Shown one piece after another: positions 43,195 through 51,571 of a stretch of DNA of 64,000 bases (the first letter of the stretch is position 1; each line of letters opens with the position of its first letter). Source of the DNA: Helicobacter macacae MIT 99-5501 (lineage in GTDB: Bacteria; Campylobacterota; Campylobacteria; Campylobacterales; Helicobacteraceae); contig NZ_KI669456.1 in assembly GCF_000507845.1 (NCBI RefSeq), positions 1-64,000 on the forward strand. Reading direction: 5' to 3'. Position numbers and translations under genes: made by a program. Below the pieces are notes generated by a model. That model had not been told where the DNA came from. It saw only the letters and a list, made by a program, of their open reading frames with translations, and did not search any database.

Positions 43195-44160
43195 TTACTC
43201 GCCATTTTTGACAAAGTCTATGACATTTTTTATGCTTAAAGCCACTAGCTCTTTTAGAGAATCGCCATACGCCCACGCAATATGTGGCGTGATAAGCAAT
43301 CTATGAGATAGCTCCCCGCCACTTATAAGTGCAGAATCCAAAAACGGGTGATTCTCCCTCATAGGCTCACTCTCTAGCACATCTGTGCCGTAGTAAAAAT
43401 CCGCGCCATTTTTTAGGGCTTTTGCCACTGCTTCTTCGCTGACTATGCCACCGCGCCCTAGATTTAGCAATATCGCGCCACTCTTTAGTAGCTCTAGCTT
43501 GCTAGAATCTATGAGGTTTTTTGTAGCGGGATTTAGCGGGGCGTGGATAGAGATGATGTCGCATTGCTTTAGTAGCTCATCTAGCTCTACTCGCTTTGCG
43601 TTTGGGTTGTCGTTTTTGCCACTTGTGGAGGTGTAGCACACTCGCGCGTCAAATGCTTTGACTAAGTGAGCTACTCTCTGCCCTATGCTACCAAAGCCTA
43701 TGATTCCCCACCTTTTCCCTGCTAGTCCAGCCCTGCCTATGCCTAGATGAGTGAAAATATCGCTTTTGCACCACGCGCCAGACTTGACATAGCTATCGTA
43801 GTAGTGGATTTGGCTTAGGAAATCTAGTGCTAGGGTGAGCGTGTGCTGTGCGACACTTAGCGTGGAGTAGCCTGCGACATTTTTTACTTTTATCCCGCGT
43901 GATGCGGCATAGTCTATGTCGATGATATTTGTGCCTGTGGCGGTTACGCAGATGAGCTTGAGATTTGGCAGAGATTCTAAGATAGACTTATCTAGGACTA
44001 CTTTATTTGTAAGGATAATGTCTGCTTGCTTTGCTCGCTCGCAAGTCTGCTGATATGTGGTGGTGGGGTATTCTATATAGTTGCCATAGGACTTTAGCTC
44101 GCTCAAATCCGCGCCACCTAAGGTTTTGGCATCAAGGTTTATTATGGTTAGATTTTGCAT
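43195..44160 (-). CDS. D-2-hydroxyacid dehydrogenase
   Basis: A 321-aa NAD(P)-dependent reductase of 2-oxoacids such as glyoxylate or hydroxypyruvate. The Rossmann motif is GIIGFGSIGQRVA; the catalytic Arg lies in LNLGRGGIV, Glu in DVLESEP and His in ITPHIAWAYGDS. CAAAAGGAGCAACA precedes the ATG. Substrate specificity cannot be set from sequence; glycerate/hydroxypyruvate reductases are the closest type. Confidence 0.9.
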   Translation of the reverse strand: MQNLTIINLDAKTLGGADLSELKSYGNYIEYPTTTYQQTCERAKQADIILTNKVVLDKSILESLPNLKLICVTATGTNIIDIDYAASRGIKVKNVAGYSTLSVAQHTLTLALDFLSQIHYYDSYVKSGAWCKSDIFTHLGIGRAGLAGKRWGIIGFGSIGQRVAHLVKAFDARVCYTSTSGKNDNPNAKRVELDELLKQCDIISIHAPLNPATKNLIDSSKLELLKSGAILLNLGRGGIVSEEAVAKALKNGADFYYGTDVLESEPMRENHPFLDSALISGGELSHRLLITPHIAWAYGDSLKELVALSIKNVIDFVKNGE

Positions 44161-44415
44161 TGTTGCTCCTTTTGTTGTGGGTTCTGTATTGTCGTTGTGC
44201 GCTGATTTGGCAAGGTATTTGACTAGAGATTTTTAGCTTAAGGCGATGATTTGCTTATATATTATTGTAGTTATTTAATGTGGATTTTATATATTTTGGA
44301 TTTTGCGTGGCTTGAAATCTCACTTTAAATATTGCTATATTAAAGTGTTGCAAGGGTATTTTATAGAAAAATTAACAAAATATGTATTTTTTGCGCAAAT
44401 ATTTTGAAAATTTCT

Positions 44416-44444
44416 TTGTCAATTAACTTTTTTTATGTTATAAC
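44416..44444 (+). promoter_or_regulatory. sigma-70-type promoter of the repeat lipoprotein gene
   Basis: TTGTCA (44416-44421) and TATAAC (44439-44444) are separated by 17 nt, and the ATG at 44478 with its GAGGAG site follows. It is one of the clearest promoters in the window and suggests high expression. Confidence 0.65.
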
Positions 44445-44477
44445 TTCAGTTCAATTTCACTTTTTGAGGAGAATCCT

Positions 44478-44702
44478 ATGAAAAAATTGGCTCTTTTTGC
44501 TTTCGTAGCAGCTCTAGGCGTATTGTTTGTTGGTTGTGGAGATGACAAACCAAAACAAGAAGCTACTTCCACAGAAGCTCCAGCAACTGAAGCTACACCA
44601 GCTCCAGAAGCTAGCACAGAAGCTCCAGCAACTGAAGCTACACCAGCTCCAGAAGCTAGCACAGAAGCTCCAGCGGAAGCCAAAACAGAAGAAGCTAAAT
44701 AA
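44478..44702 (+). CDS. small repeat lipoprotein
   Basis: A 74-aa lipoprotein with a signal peptide and lipobox LFVGC (Cys20), then a short KPKQEATS stretch and Thr/Glu/Ala/Pro repeats (TEAPATEATPAPEAS, twice, plus a partial copy). It has a clear promoter, a GAGGAG ribosome site and a strong terminator, so it is a monocistronic and probably abundant envelope protein. The extended acidic Pro/Ala tail could span periplasm or be exposed. I do not recognise a specific homologue. Confidence 0.85.
   Translation: MKKLALFAFVAALGVLFVGCGDDKPKQEATSTEAPATEATPAPEASTEAPATEATPAPEASTEAPAEAKTEEAK
44571..44675 (+). repeat. 45-bp tandem repeat in lipoprotein gene (2.3 copies)
   Basis: Two identical 45-nt units at 44571-44615 and 44616-44660, and a 15-nt partial third copy at 44661-44675. 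The unit encodes 15 residues, so copy changes keep the frame and alter protein length. Confidence 0.9.
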
Positions 44703-44729
44703 GGCTTTTTTGGATTTTATTCCGTCTTG

Positions 44730-44761
44730 CCTAGCTTAGAGATTCTAAGCTAGGTTTTTTT
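44730..44761 (+). terminator. rho-independent terminator after repeat lipoprotein
   Basis: CCTAGCTTAG (44730-44739) and CTAAGCTAGG (44745-44754) form a perfect stem with a 5-nt loop, followed by seven Ts. Confidence 0.93.
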
Positions 44762-44876
44762 ATGCCCTTTTTTTTTAGGGTTTTTACTTCTTTAGTTCTC
44801 TCTTGCTTTTTACTTCTTTTTTCTTTTCTTTATTTCTTTTTATTGGATTTTTAGTAGAGATTTCGCGTTTCCACGC

Positions 44877-44912
44877 TTGACAAAAAAAAAAAAACGGGCA
44901 AAATCACATAAC
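44877..44912 (+). promoter_or_regulatory. promoter region with an A13 tract in the spacer
   Basis: TTGACA (44877-44882) runs into a 13-A homopolymer (44882-44894). The best following -10-like word is CATAAC (44907-44912), 24 nt away, longer than optimal. Loss of several As would bring the boxes to a better distance, so the tract may tune expression of the downstream gene. Confidence 0.45.
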
Positions 44913-44937
44913 AAAACTTCTAAATAAAGGATATGTG

Positions 44938-45975
44938 ATGCAGACTTCCTTAGCTCGCTCGTGGCAAACTTCCCAAGCACAAAACTCCCAAGATTCACAA
45001 ACTTCCCAAGTATCTGCCAAAACCTCCAAAATGCTTAAGGCACTATGTTTAGGTGCGTTTGTAGCGTGTGTAGCACAAGCGCAAAATCTAGACGCAGAGA
45101 TAGAGAGACTAGAGAAGCAAAAAAAGATTTTGGAGCTAAAAAGGCAAAATAATCAACTCCAAAAGGAGCTAGATAGGACAGGCACGCGAAGCAATCCCCA
45201 AAATAGTGCGCCAAATAACTATCCAAACAACTATCAAAACACACAGGGCAACTACCCAAATAACAACTATCCAAACGCACAGCCAAAATCAAAGCAAAAC
45301 TACCCGAAAGGAAATCAACCCCAATACTACGGTCCCCCTGCGCAAAATCAGCAGCAAAACAAAACAAGATACTACTATGAAGAAGAGGAAGATGATGAGG
45401 AAGTCATCTATACGAGCAAAAAAGACACAGACACGCAGTTTTATATCAGGCTTGAGGGCGGGGCTTATGCGGGTGGTTGGCTACGAGTAGCACCGTTGGC
45501 TGGACTTGAGCTAGGGGTTAAATTTAATAATGGTAGAATTTTCTTAGGCTCAAGCTATGCGTGGAGCAAAGGAAATCAATTTATCGTAGATGGGTATGTT
45601 GGCATAGGGTGGATTCCTAGACTTTTTGATAGTCCTGTGCGATTTGTGCTAGACTCATATATAGGTGGGAGTTATGGGGAGTGGAATGATACTTATGACA
45701 AAAACAATTGCTCTTCTACTTCTAAATCTATGAGTGATATTATAGGTGGCATTATTGGTGAAATGATTGGCGGCAATAAAGAAAATACTTGCAAACCTCA
45801 ATATGTAGCATACAAGGCTAAAGGAGGAGGATTTTTAGCGGGGCTAAGGACAGGATTAGCCTTTGATATAGGTAGGCATACTTGGCTAGAGTTTGGCTGC
45901 AGGCTTGATGTTACAGTTGGCTCGCTTAATAATCTTTACGCTATTGGTTATGGCAGCTTTAGTGTGCTTTTTTAG
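44938..45975 (+). CDS. outer membrane protein with coiled coil and Asn/Tyr/Pro-rich linker
   Basis: A 345-aa predicted envelope protein. A hydrophilic Ser/Gln/Thr-rich lead of about 30 residues precedes a hydrophobic signal (LKALCLGAFVACVAQAQ), then a coiled coil (AEIERLEKQKKILELKRQNNQLQKEL), a linker with PNNY/YPN repeats, an acidic patch (EEEEDDEEV), and a beta-rich domain from FYIRLEGGAYAGGW to GYGSFSVLF. AAAGGAT precedes the GTG/ATG pair at 44935/44938; an internal start at the hydrophobic signal is possible. I do not recognise a named family. The following lipoprotein gene starts 9 nt after it. Confidence 0.7.
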   Translation: MQTSLARSWQTSQAQNSQDSQTSQVSAKTSKMLKALCLGAFVACVAQAQNLDAEIERLEKQKKILELKRQNNQLQKELDRTGTRSNPQNSAPNNYPNNYQNTQGNYPNNNYPNAQPKSKQNYPKGNQPQYYGPPAQNQQQNKTRYYYEEEEDDEEVIYTSKKDTDTQFYIRLEGGAYAGGWLRVAPLAGLELGVKFNNGRIFLGSSYAWSKGNQFIVDGYVGIGWIPRLFDSPVRFVLDSYIGGSYGEWNDTYDKNNCSSTSKSMSDIIGGIIGEMIGGNKENTCKPQYVAYKAKGGGFLAGLRTGLAFDIGRHTWLEFGCRLDVTVGSLNNLYAIGYGSFSVLF

Positions 45976-45984
45976 AGAATCCAA

Positions 45985-46581
45985 ATGAAATATCTCTATC
46001 ATAATCTATGTAGATTTGTATGCGCGGTTTGCATATCTCTAGTGTGCGGTGTGGGGCTAAGCGGGTGTCTAGATGTCGTGCTGCCAACCGTCATAAATGA
46101 AATAACGCCAGCAAACACAGGCAAGAGTATCTATACACCAAAGCAGAGTCAAAATCTAGGATTTACCACCTTGCAAGGAAGCTCACTAGGTAGCAATCCT
46201 ATGCAGGACAAAAGCAAAATCTGCTTTGCTAGCTTTTGGGACAATACAAAGCTAGCATTCCCCGTGCACTTTGAGTATAATCCTAGCCTAAATAGCGAGG
46301 GCAAATATAGCCCTAGCGGGACAAAAGCGCAAGGTGGCTTTGGCGAGATGAGGGGCAAAGGTGGGTTTTGCGTAGAAGTGGCGGGGGACTATCCTCTAGC
46401 TATATTTTCACTTGGCAAATATCCAAGCTATATCGTGTTTATCCCATCTTCTGGAGCGACTTACTGCATAAGGGGCGACATAATACTAGGAGGAGGAGCT
46501 GGGTCATCTCTAAGTTTGACAATGTCAAATCGCGCATATTGTGAGATGTTTTTCGCCACGATAAAAAAGAAAAAGAAGTAA
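45985..46581 (+). CDS. hypothetical lipoprotein
   Basis: A 198-aa protein with a long signal sequence and lipobox GLSGC (Cys28). The mature part is rich in Gly, Ser and Tyr and includes GGFGEMRGKGGFCVEVAGDYPLAIF, suggesting beta structure. It follows the coiled-coil outer membrane protein by 9 nt, so the two probably work together at the envelope. Function unknown. Confidence 0.75.
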   Translation: MKYLYHNLCRFVCAVCISLVCGVGLSGCLDVVLPTVINEITPANTGKSIYTPKQSQNLGFTTLQGSSLGSNPMQDKSKICFASFWDNTKLAFPVHFEYNPSLNSEGKYSPSGTKAQGGFGEMRGKGGFCVEVAGDYPLAIFSLGKYPSYIVFIPSSGATYCIRGDIILGGGAGSSLSLTMSNRAYCEMFFATIKKKKK

Positions 46582-46622
46582 GCTAGAAGCAGGGCATTTG
46601 TGGATTTTGCTGGGCATAGATT

Positions 46623-46982
46623 TTGGATAAAAAAGATTTTTTAGGCATTTTGTGGGAATGCAAAAATCTAGTGTTTGAATTATTGGGCTTATTTTATGAA
46701 AATGCTTGGTTTATAGTTGGGATACTTATATCTTTGATTTTGATATGCCTTATCTCATTTGCTATAAACAAATTGATTGCTAGCTTTTTTGAAATTTTGA
46801 TTAAGGTTTTGCTTGGTTTTGTTTGCTTATCGTGTTTCATTATCGCAGTTGCTTGCTTTGTAAATAAATCTATTTGGGGAGGGGTAGGCTGGGCAGTAGC
46901 CTCTCTACTACTATTTTTGTATTTGCTTGCGTGTATAGGCTCTAACGATTCTATCAAAAAATTTAGCTCCACCACACCATAA
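46623..46982 (+). CDS. hypothetical small membrane protein
   Basis: A 119-aa protein with a TTG start and three predicted membrane spans (about residues 27-49, 55-78 and 84-106). There is no strong ribosome site (only AGATTT before the start), so expression is less certain. I do not recognise it. It lies downstream of the lipoprotein gene and convergent with the cyclophilin gene. Confidence 0.5.
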   Translation: MDKKDFLGILWECKNLVFELLGLFYENAWFIVGILISLILICLISFAINKLIASFFEILIKVLLGFVCLSCFIIAVACFVNKSIWGGVGWAVASLLLFLYLLACIGSNDSIKKFSSTTP

Positions 46983-47019
46983 AAATCTATGGAATCTTTA
47001 TGGTGTGGCTTCTCTCTTT

Positions 47020-47511
47020 TCACTCGCCCAAAATCTCAATGCTTACAATACTATCCCCCTGCTTTAGCGAGTCAAGCACGACAAAGCTGTCTTTGTCCTG
47101 CTCCTCTATGCTACCAAATACCGTGTGCTCGCCGTCCAAATGAGGCAAATCCACAAAGCATAAAAAAAACTGACTGCCCCCTGTATCTCGCCCTGCGTGT
47201 GCCATAGAGAGTGCGCCTCGCTTGTGCTTGTGGGGATTGCTAGCTACTTCGCACGCGATAGCATAGCCCGGCCCGCCTGTGCCATCGCCTTTTGGGCAGC
47301 CACCTTGCGCGACAAACCCATCTATTACGCGATGAAATGTGAGATTGTCATAAAATCCGCTTTTTGCTAGAGTGGCGAAGTTGGTAACCGCTTGTGGTGC
47401 AGCCTCTCCAAAAAATCGCACGATAATATCGCCCTTGCTTGTGGCGATTTTTGCCTTTGCATAAGAAGCTAGCTCCTCTTTGCTTGGGCTAAATGTCTTT
47501 AGCTCTTTCAT
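47020..47511 (-). CDS. peptidyl-prolyl cis-trans isomerase (cyclophilin)
   Basis: A 163-aa cyclophilin catalysing proline isomerisation. The signature FHRVIDGFVAQGGCPKGDGTGGPGY, SMAHAGRDTGGSQFFLCF and HLDGEHTVFGSI are present. There is no signal peptide, so it is cytoplasmic. AAAGGATACAAA precedes the ATG. Confidence 0.95.
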   Translation of the reverse strand: MKELKTFSPSKEELASYAKAKIATSKGDIIVRFFGEAAPQAVTNFATLAKSGFYDNLTFHRVIDGFVAQGGCPKGDGTGGPGYAIACEVASNPHKHKRGALSMAHAGRDTGGSQFFLCFVDLPHLDGEHTVFGSIEEQDKDSFVVLDSLKQGDSIVSIEILGE

Positions 47512-47754
47512 TTGTATCCTTTAGATTTAGTTTTGCACACTCTAATTAAGAGTGCTTAAAGCAACGCGTATTTTACCGATTTTGCATTTACCACATTTTA
47601 ATGCTTGAAAAATTTATCTTGCTTTTTTGGCGTGAAATATTTTGGGCGTTAGTTAGTTTTATTTCTTTGTGTGGAATATTTGGAGTGGGAATCTTGGGGG
47701 TAAATGTGTGGAATCGTAGAATCTGCAAAAAATCTATGCCAAAGGTTTATCAAA

Positions 47755-49026
47755 ATGCGCGTTTATAAAATCTGCAAAAATGCTATTGTTTTTGGTGTTT
47801 TGTGCTTTTTGGGCGGTTTTGTCGCGCTTGCAGAGGGGGCAGAGGAAGTAGGAACAGCAGAGAATACAGAGAAAGCAAAGGACGCAAAAAGCTCCCAAAT
47901 CGCCAAGCAATTTGAAGCGATAAAAGAATCTAGCCAAGATTCTTCTAATGATAGCTTGGCAAAAGGCAAAGATTCTACACAATCCATCGCACAAGCTATC
48001 GCCCAAACTCCACCAAAGCCCAAAATCCCTACAAAAATCCCCACCCACAAGCCAGAAGCACTAAACCTCCCCGCCCCCAAAAAAGGCTTGCAAGATTTGC
48101 TCGTTATGCAGACTAGCTTGCCGCAGGATTTCCAAGAAGTGCAGAGAAGTTTCCCGTGGATTCGCTACATAGGACTTGCTATGGTAAGTTTTGATGATGG
48201 TAGCTATCGCAGTGGGTTTGGGCTACTACTACCTGATAAAATCTTTTTGACTTCTGCAGAGCTAGCGCACAATGCTTCTGCCTACCCAAAAGAAATGCTA
48301 CTAAAAATGCGCGATGATAGTGCGGGCAACCTCATCTGCATAGCACAGCTTCGGCTAAAAGCACTTGATAAAGGGCGCGGGCTAGCACTATTTGAAGTGG
48401 AGGAATACACCGATGACTACTGCAATATCCGCGCTCAAAGCTACTACCACGCAAGGCTTATGAAAAACAATGCCTATGACATTGGCAAGCCTGCTGTGAG
48501 TGCAAGCGATTATTTCACAGTTACTACGACATTTAACAACCCCGATATAAGCGTGCTTCGCGTAGGCAGGGCAAATGCCCAAAGTGTGGAGCTACCTATA
48601 CAAAACGACCAGCGCATAATCTTTGGGCGTCCGTTTTTTAGCCGAAGTGGTGTGCTACTAGGTATGGCAAGTATGCAGGAGAGCTCGTTTAAGCCGATGA
48701 TTATCAGCAATGCTAAGATAAAGGAGTTTATCTGTGCTATGCGCACAAGCGGTGTAGTGCTACCTGCAAGTGTCGGCAAAATCTGCGCTGGAGCGCAAAA
48801 ATACGCTACAAACTCTATGAGTGGCTTTGGAGTGCAAAAAAGCTCTCAAAAGGATTCTATCAAAAACTTTGTGCCAAAGTCCAAAACAGATGTGCAGAAG
48901 TTTAAGCAATATCTAGAGAGGCAAGAAGCCTGCCTAAATGATAAAGCTGCCAAAGAAGCAGGCTCGTATAAAAACGGCTCTTTTACAGGCAAAAATAGCG
49001 ACTTCTATGAGTGCAAGATAGACTAG
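47755..49026 (+). CDS. periplasmic protein with degenerate trypsin-like fold
   Basis: A 423-aa exported protein. A hydrophobic signal (NAIVFGVLCFLGGFVALAEG), a Glu/Lys/Ser-rich linker, then a beta-rich domain where YRSGFGLLLPDKIFLTSAELAH mimics the GSGVII-LTNAHV segment of trypsin-like proteases but lacks the catalytic His at the usual place, and IIFGRPFFSRSGVLLGMAS stands where GNSGGP would be. It therefore reads as an inactive protease-like domain; this is inference from motif order. A start 17 codons upstream exists, but the ATG at 47755 is followed directly by the signal peptide. Confidence 0.6.
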   Translation: MRVYKICKNAIVFGVLCFLGGFVALAEGAEEVGTAENTEKAKDAKSSQIAKQFEAIKESSQDSSNDSLAKGKDSTQSIAQAIAQTPPKPKIPTKIPTHKPEALNLPAPKKGLQDLLVMQTSLPQDFQEVQRSFPWIRYIGLAMVSFDDGSYRSGFGLLLPDKIFLTSAELAHNASAYPKEMLLKMRDDSAGNLICIAQLRLKALDKGRGLALFEVEEYTDDYCNIRAQSYYHARLMKNNAYDIGKPAVSASDYFTVTTTFNNPDISVLRVGRANAQSVELPIQNDQRIIFGRPFFSRSGVLLGMASMQESSFKPMIISNAKIKEFICAMRTSGVVLPASVGKICAGAQKYATNSMSGFGVQKSSQKDSIKNFVPKSKTDVQKFKQYLERQEACLNDKAAKEAGSYKNGSFTGKNSDFYECKID

Positions 49027-49116
49027 GGAGTGCAAGATAGACTAGCATTTTTTGGTTGACGGGTTTTGCATATTTGCAAGAAAAATTGTAGATAAATGTT
49101 TGCGCTAAAAAATGCT

Positions 49117-49704
49117 TTAGCGTGGGGCTAGAAGCGAATTCATCAGATGTGGATTGCCATTAAACAACGCGATACTATCACTCGTAAGTCGCACTTCTAG
49201 CTCTGTAATGCTACTAGATTCTATGGAAGAATCATATCTATCAGTAAGGTAGATAAACCGCTGATTGCTAGAGCCTACGAGATTGCGTGAGCTACTTTTT
49301 TGCTCTTGTATATATCGCCCATCGATTAGCACATCTAAGTAGGATAGTAGCTCTGCTCGCTCTTTTATATGAGAGTTTAGGATTTCTTTGTGTGTAAAAC
49401 CACTAAAACAAATGATAGAAAGCCCCATTTGGCGTATTCCTTTGGCTAGCTTTGATAAACCTTTTGCTTGCAAAAACGGCTCTCCACCTAGAAAGGTTAC
49501 TCCCTCAATATTGTGTGCTTTTTTTGATTGTGCGATTAGCTCTAGTAGTTTTTGTGTTGGCATAAGATTGCGCGGGATAAAGGGCTGTAAGGCTAGATTG
49601 CAGCAGTTTGGGCAGGCTAGATTGCAGCCTTGCACCCATATACAAAATCTCTTGCCTATGCCCTCTGCTTTTGTGCAAGGAATGAAGCGAGCGATATTTA
49701 GCAA
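49117..49704 (-). CDS. radical-SAM activase-like 4Fe-4S protein
   Basis: A 195-aa protein with the radical-SAM cluster motif CNLACPNC (Cys27-x3-Cys31-x2-Cys34), preceded by FCIWVQG, and the SAM-binding GGEP in VTFLGGEPFLQ. It resembles NrdG/PflA-type activating enzymes in size and layout, but no ribonucleotide reductase or glycyl-radical enzyme gene is next to it. It is the last gene of the helicase-PIN-AAA+ operon, 46 nt after the ClpB-like gene. A dedicated role in that system is inferred from context. Confidence 0.82.
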   Translation of the reverse strand: MLNIARFIPCTKAEGIGKRFCIWVQGCNLACPNCCNLALQPFIPRNLMPTQKLLELIAQSKKAHNIEGVTFLGGEPFLQAKGLSKLAKGIRQMGLSIICFSGFTHKEILNSHIKERAELLSYLDVLIDGRYIQEQKSSSRNLVGSSNQRFIYLTDRYDSSIESSSITELEVRLTSDSIALFNGNPHLMNSLLAPR

Positions 49705-49750
49705 ATTTACTCCTTAATGTGATTAAATCTAGACAAGCTAAATCTATGCT

Positions 49751-51571
49751 TTATACAAATTCTATTTTTAGTCCCTCATCGCTACTACGCGAAATCTTTA
49801 GCACTTTGTTTGCATACTCATCACTTTCAAAAATCGCATTTGAAATAGGGTCGATGAGAGAATCTACCGCCGCGTTTAAAATCCCTCTCCCACCACTACT
49901 AGAGCCACCCTGCTTCAAAAAATCATCAATCATTGGATTTAGTGCGGAGTCTTGCAAATCTAGCGAGGTGATTTTATACTTGCTTTGTAGAAGTGCTTCT
50001 AGATTTGATAGTTTGGATTGTATGATTTCACGCAAAATGTCTTTATTGTCGATGTGATTAAAGGCAGTGATATTGTTGCCAATGCGGTTTAGCAATTCTG
50101 GGCGATTGAGCTTATCCCTAAAGTGCTCTTGCACAGCTTGTATAAACTCTTTTTCGCTTTTAGCCGTGCTTGCACCGATATTTGAGGTAAAAATAATCAC
50201 AGATTCCGTGAAGCTAACTGTCTCTCCTCTGCCATCGGTAAGTCGCCCATCCTCTAAAATCTGCAAAAATTTATCTAAGATTCTTGGGTGTGCTTTTTCG
50301 ATTTCATCAAATAGTAGCACGCAAAATGGACGCTTCTTTAGGGCGTTTGTAAGCTGTCCACCCTCCTCATAGCCTACATATCCGGGTGGAGCACCTACTA
50401 GCCTTTGGTCGCTGTGTTCGTGATTATACTCACTCATATCAAAACGGATACACAAATCCTCATCGCCAAATAATGCTTGTGCTAATGCTTTTGCTAATTC
50501 TGTTTTGCCAACTCCTGTGGGTCCTACAAAAAATAGTGCGCCTTTTGGTGTTTTTCTAGCACTTGAGTGCTGAATCCCAGATAGTCCCGTATATGCGCGA
50601 AGCACCATTTGAACGACTTTATCTACCGCGCTATCTTGTCCTTTTACACGCTTTTTTAGTGTGGTTTTTAGCTCACGCACTGTGGATTTGTTTAGCGATT
50701 CCCACGGGCTAGTTTTTGTGCCATATTTGTAGCGATAGATTAGGTCTTTGTGATTTATGTGCTCACCTTGTAGCGTGCAATATGCTAGCAAATCACGCAA
50801 ATGCAAAATATCCCTAATGCTAAGCCCCTCCAAATGGTCGATAAACTCCTCTTGTGCCGTAGAATCTTGTAGCAATTCTTGGCTAAAGTCAAAAGTAGTC
50901 ATATTGATAAATGTTTCTCTTGTAGCTCTATCTGGCATAGGGATAGCAATATCCCTAATAGAAGCATTGTTTTGCGATAGAATCAGAGGGATATGCGCTA
51001 GATTTTGCACGATTAGAATGATTAGTGGCTGTGGTCTGCCTCTATCGCTAGATTCTGCAAAGTGTGATTGGCTCACACACTCACGCAAAAACATCAAAGT
51101 CTTTTTGTCATTGCTATCAAGCTGCGTGGCATTTGGCATAGCAAATGAAGCATAGTTTGCAATAAATGCCACTCTTTTTTGCTCTGCCTCATCGCTTTCA
51201 TCTGCTTGCCTAAATGCGGAGCGAATCATCGCAAAAAATTCTGTTGTATCCGTTTTTTGTGCTTCTTTTTGGCTAGATTCATCATCAAAATCAATTGGCA
51301 CACCGCTACTTGGCTCTTTGTGCAAAGATGATATTTTTGTATTATCTGCGCCATTTAGCCTATCCCAAAAGCATAGCTGTGTATATCCCACTTCGCGCAA
51401 AATCTCTTCAAGTCGCTTCTGCAAAAGGACAAAATCCTCTACGATTGGCGAGTAGAAATAATCCTCTACATTGCCGTGCAAAATCAGCATTTTGTTGGCA
51501 AAAATTTGTGTGCGCAAAAACGCCACCCATTCGCCCTCTTTGTTTTGCTTATCTAAACTTACGCTAGCCAT
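49751..51571 (-). CDS. ClpB-like AAA+ ATPase with degenerate first half
   Basis: A 606-aa protein. Residues 1-290 look like a decayed ATPase domain (LILHGNVEDYFY, LIILIVQN, but no P-loop). Residues 300-606 are a full Clp D2-type AAA+ domain: Walker A GPTGVGKT (350-357), APPGYVGYEEGGQLT, Walker B LLFDEIEKAH (about 419-427) and sensor 1 IIFTSNIGAS. Such a layout suggests a hexameric unfoldase or remodeller rather than ordinary ClpB, which has two active domains and a coiled-coil M domain. It overlaps the upstream coiled-coil gene by 8 nt. Confidence 0.85.
   Translation of the reverse strand: MASVSLDKQNKEGEWVAFLRTQIFANKMLILHGNVEDYFYSPIVEDFVLLQKRLEEILREVGYTQLCFWDRLNGADNTKISSLHKEPSSGVPIDFDDESSQKEAQKTDTTEFFAMIRSAFRQADESDEAEQKRVAFIANYASFAMPNATQLDSNDKKTLMFLRECVSQSHFAESSDRGRPQPLIILIVQNLAHIPLILSQNNASIRDIAIPMPDRATRETFINMTTFDFSQELLQDSTAQEEFIDHLEGLSIRDILHLRDLLAYCTLQGEHINHKDLIYRYKYGTKTSPWESLNKSTVRELKTTLKKRVKGQDSAVDKVVQMVLRAYTGLSGIQHSSARKTPKGALFFVGPTGVGKTELAKALAQALFGDEDLCIRFDMSEYNHEHSDQRLVGAPPGYVGYEEGGQLTNALKKRPFCVLLFDEIEKAHPRILDKFLQILEDGRLTDGRGETVSFTESVIIFTSNIGASTAKSEKEFIQAVQEHFRDKLNRPELLNRIGNNITAFNHIDNKDILREIIQSKLSNLEALLQSKYKITSLDLQDSALNPMIDDFLKQGGSSSGGRGILNAAVDSLIDPISNAIFESDEYANKVLKISRSSDEGLKIEFV

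Noticed and set aside
44571..44675. Tandem repeat considered as a CRISPR array
   Set aside because: The units are contiguous without spacers and lie in frame within a lipoprotein gene.
49117..49704. Radical-SAM gene considered as nrdG
   Set aside because: No anaerobic ribonucleotide reductase gene is adjacent, and the gene is placed as the last member of the helicase-PIN-AAA+ operon; nrdG remains possible but less likely.
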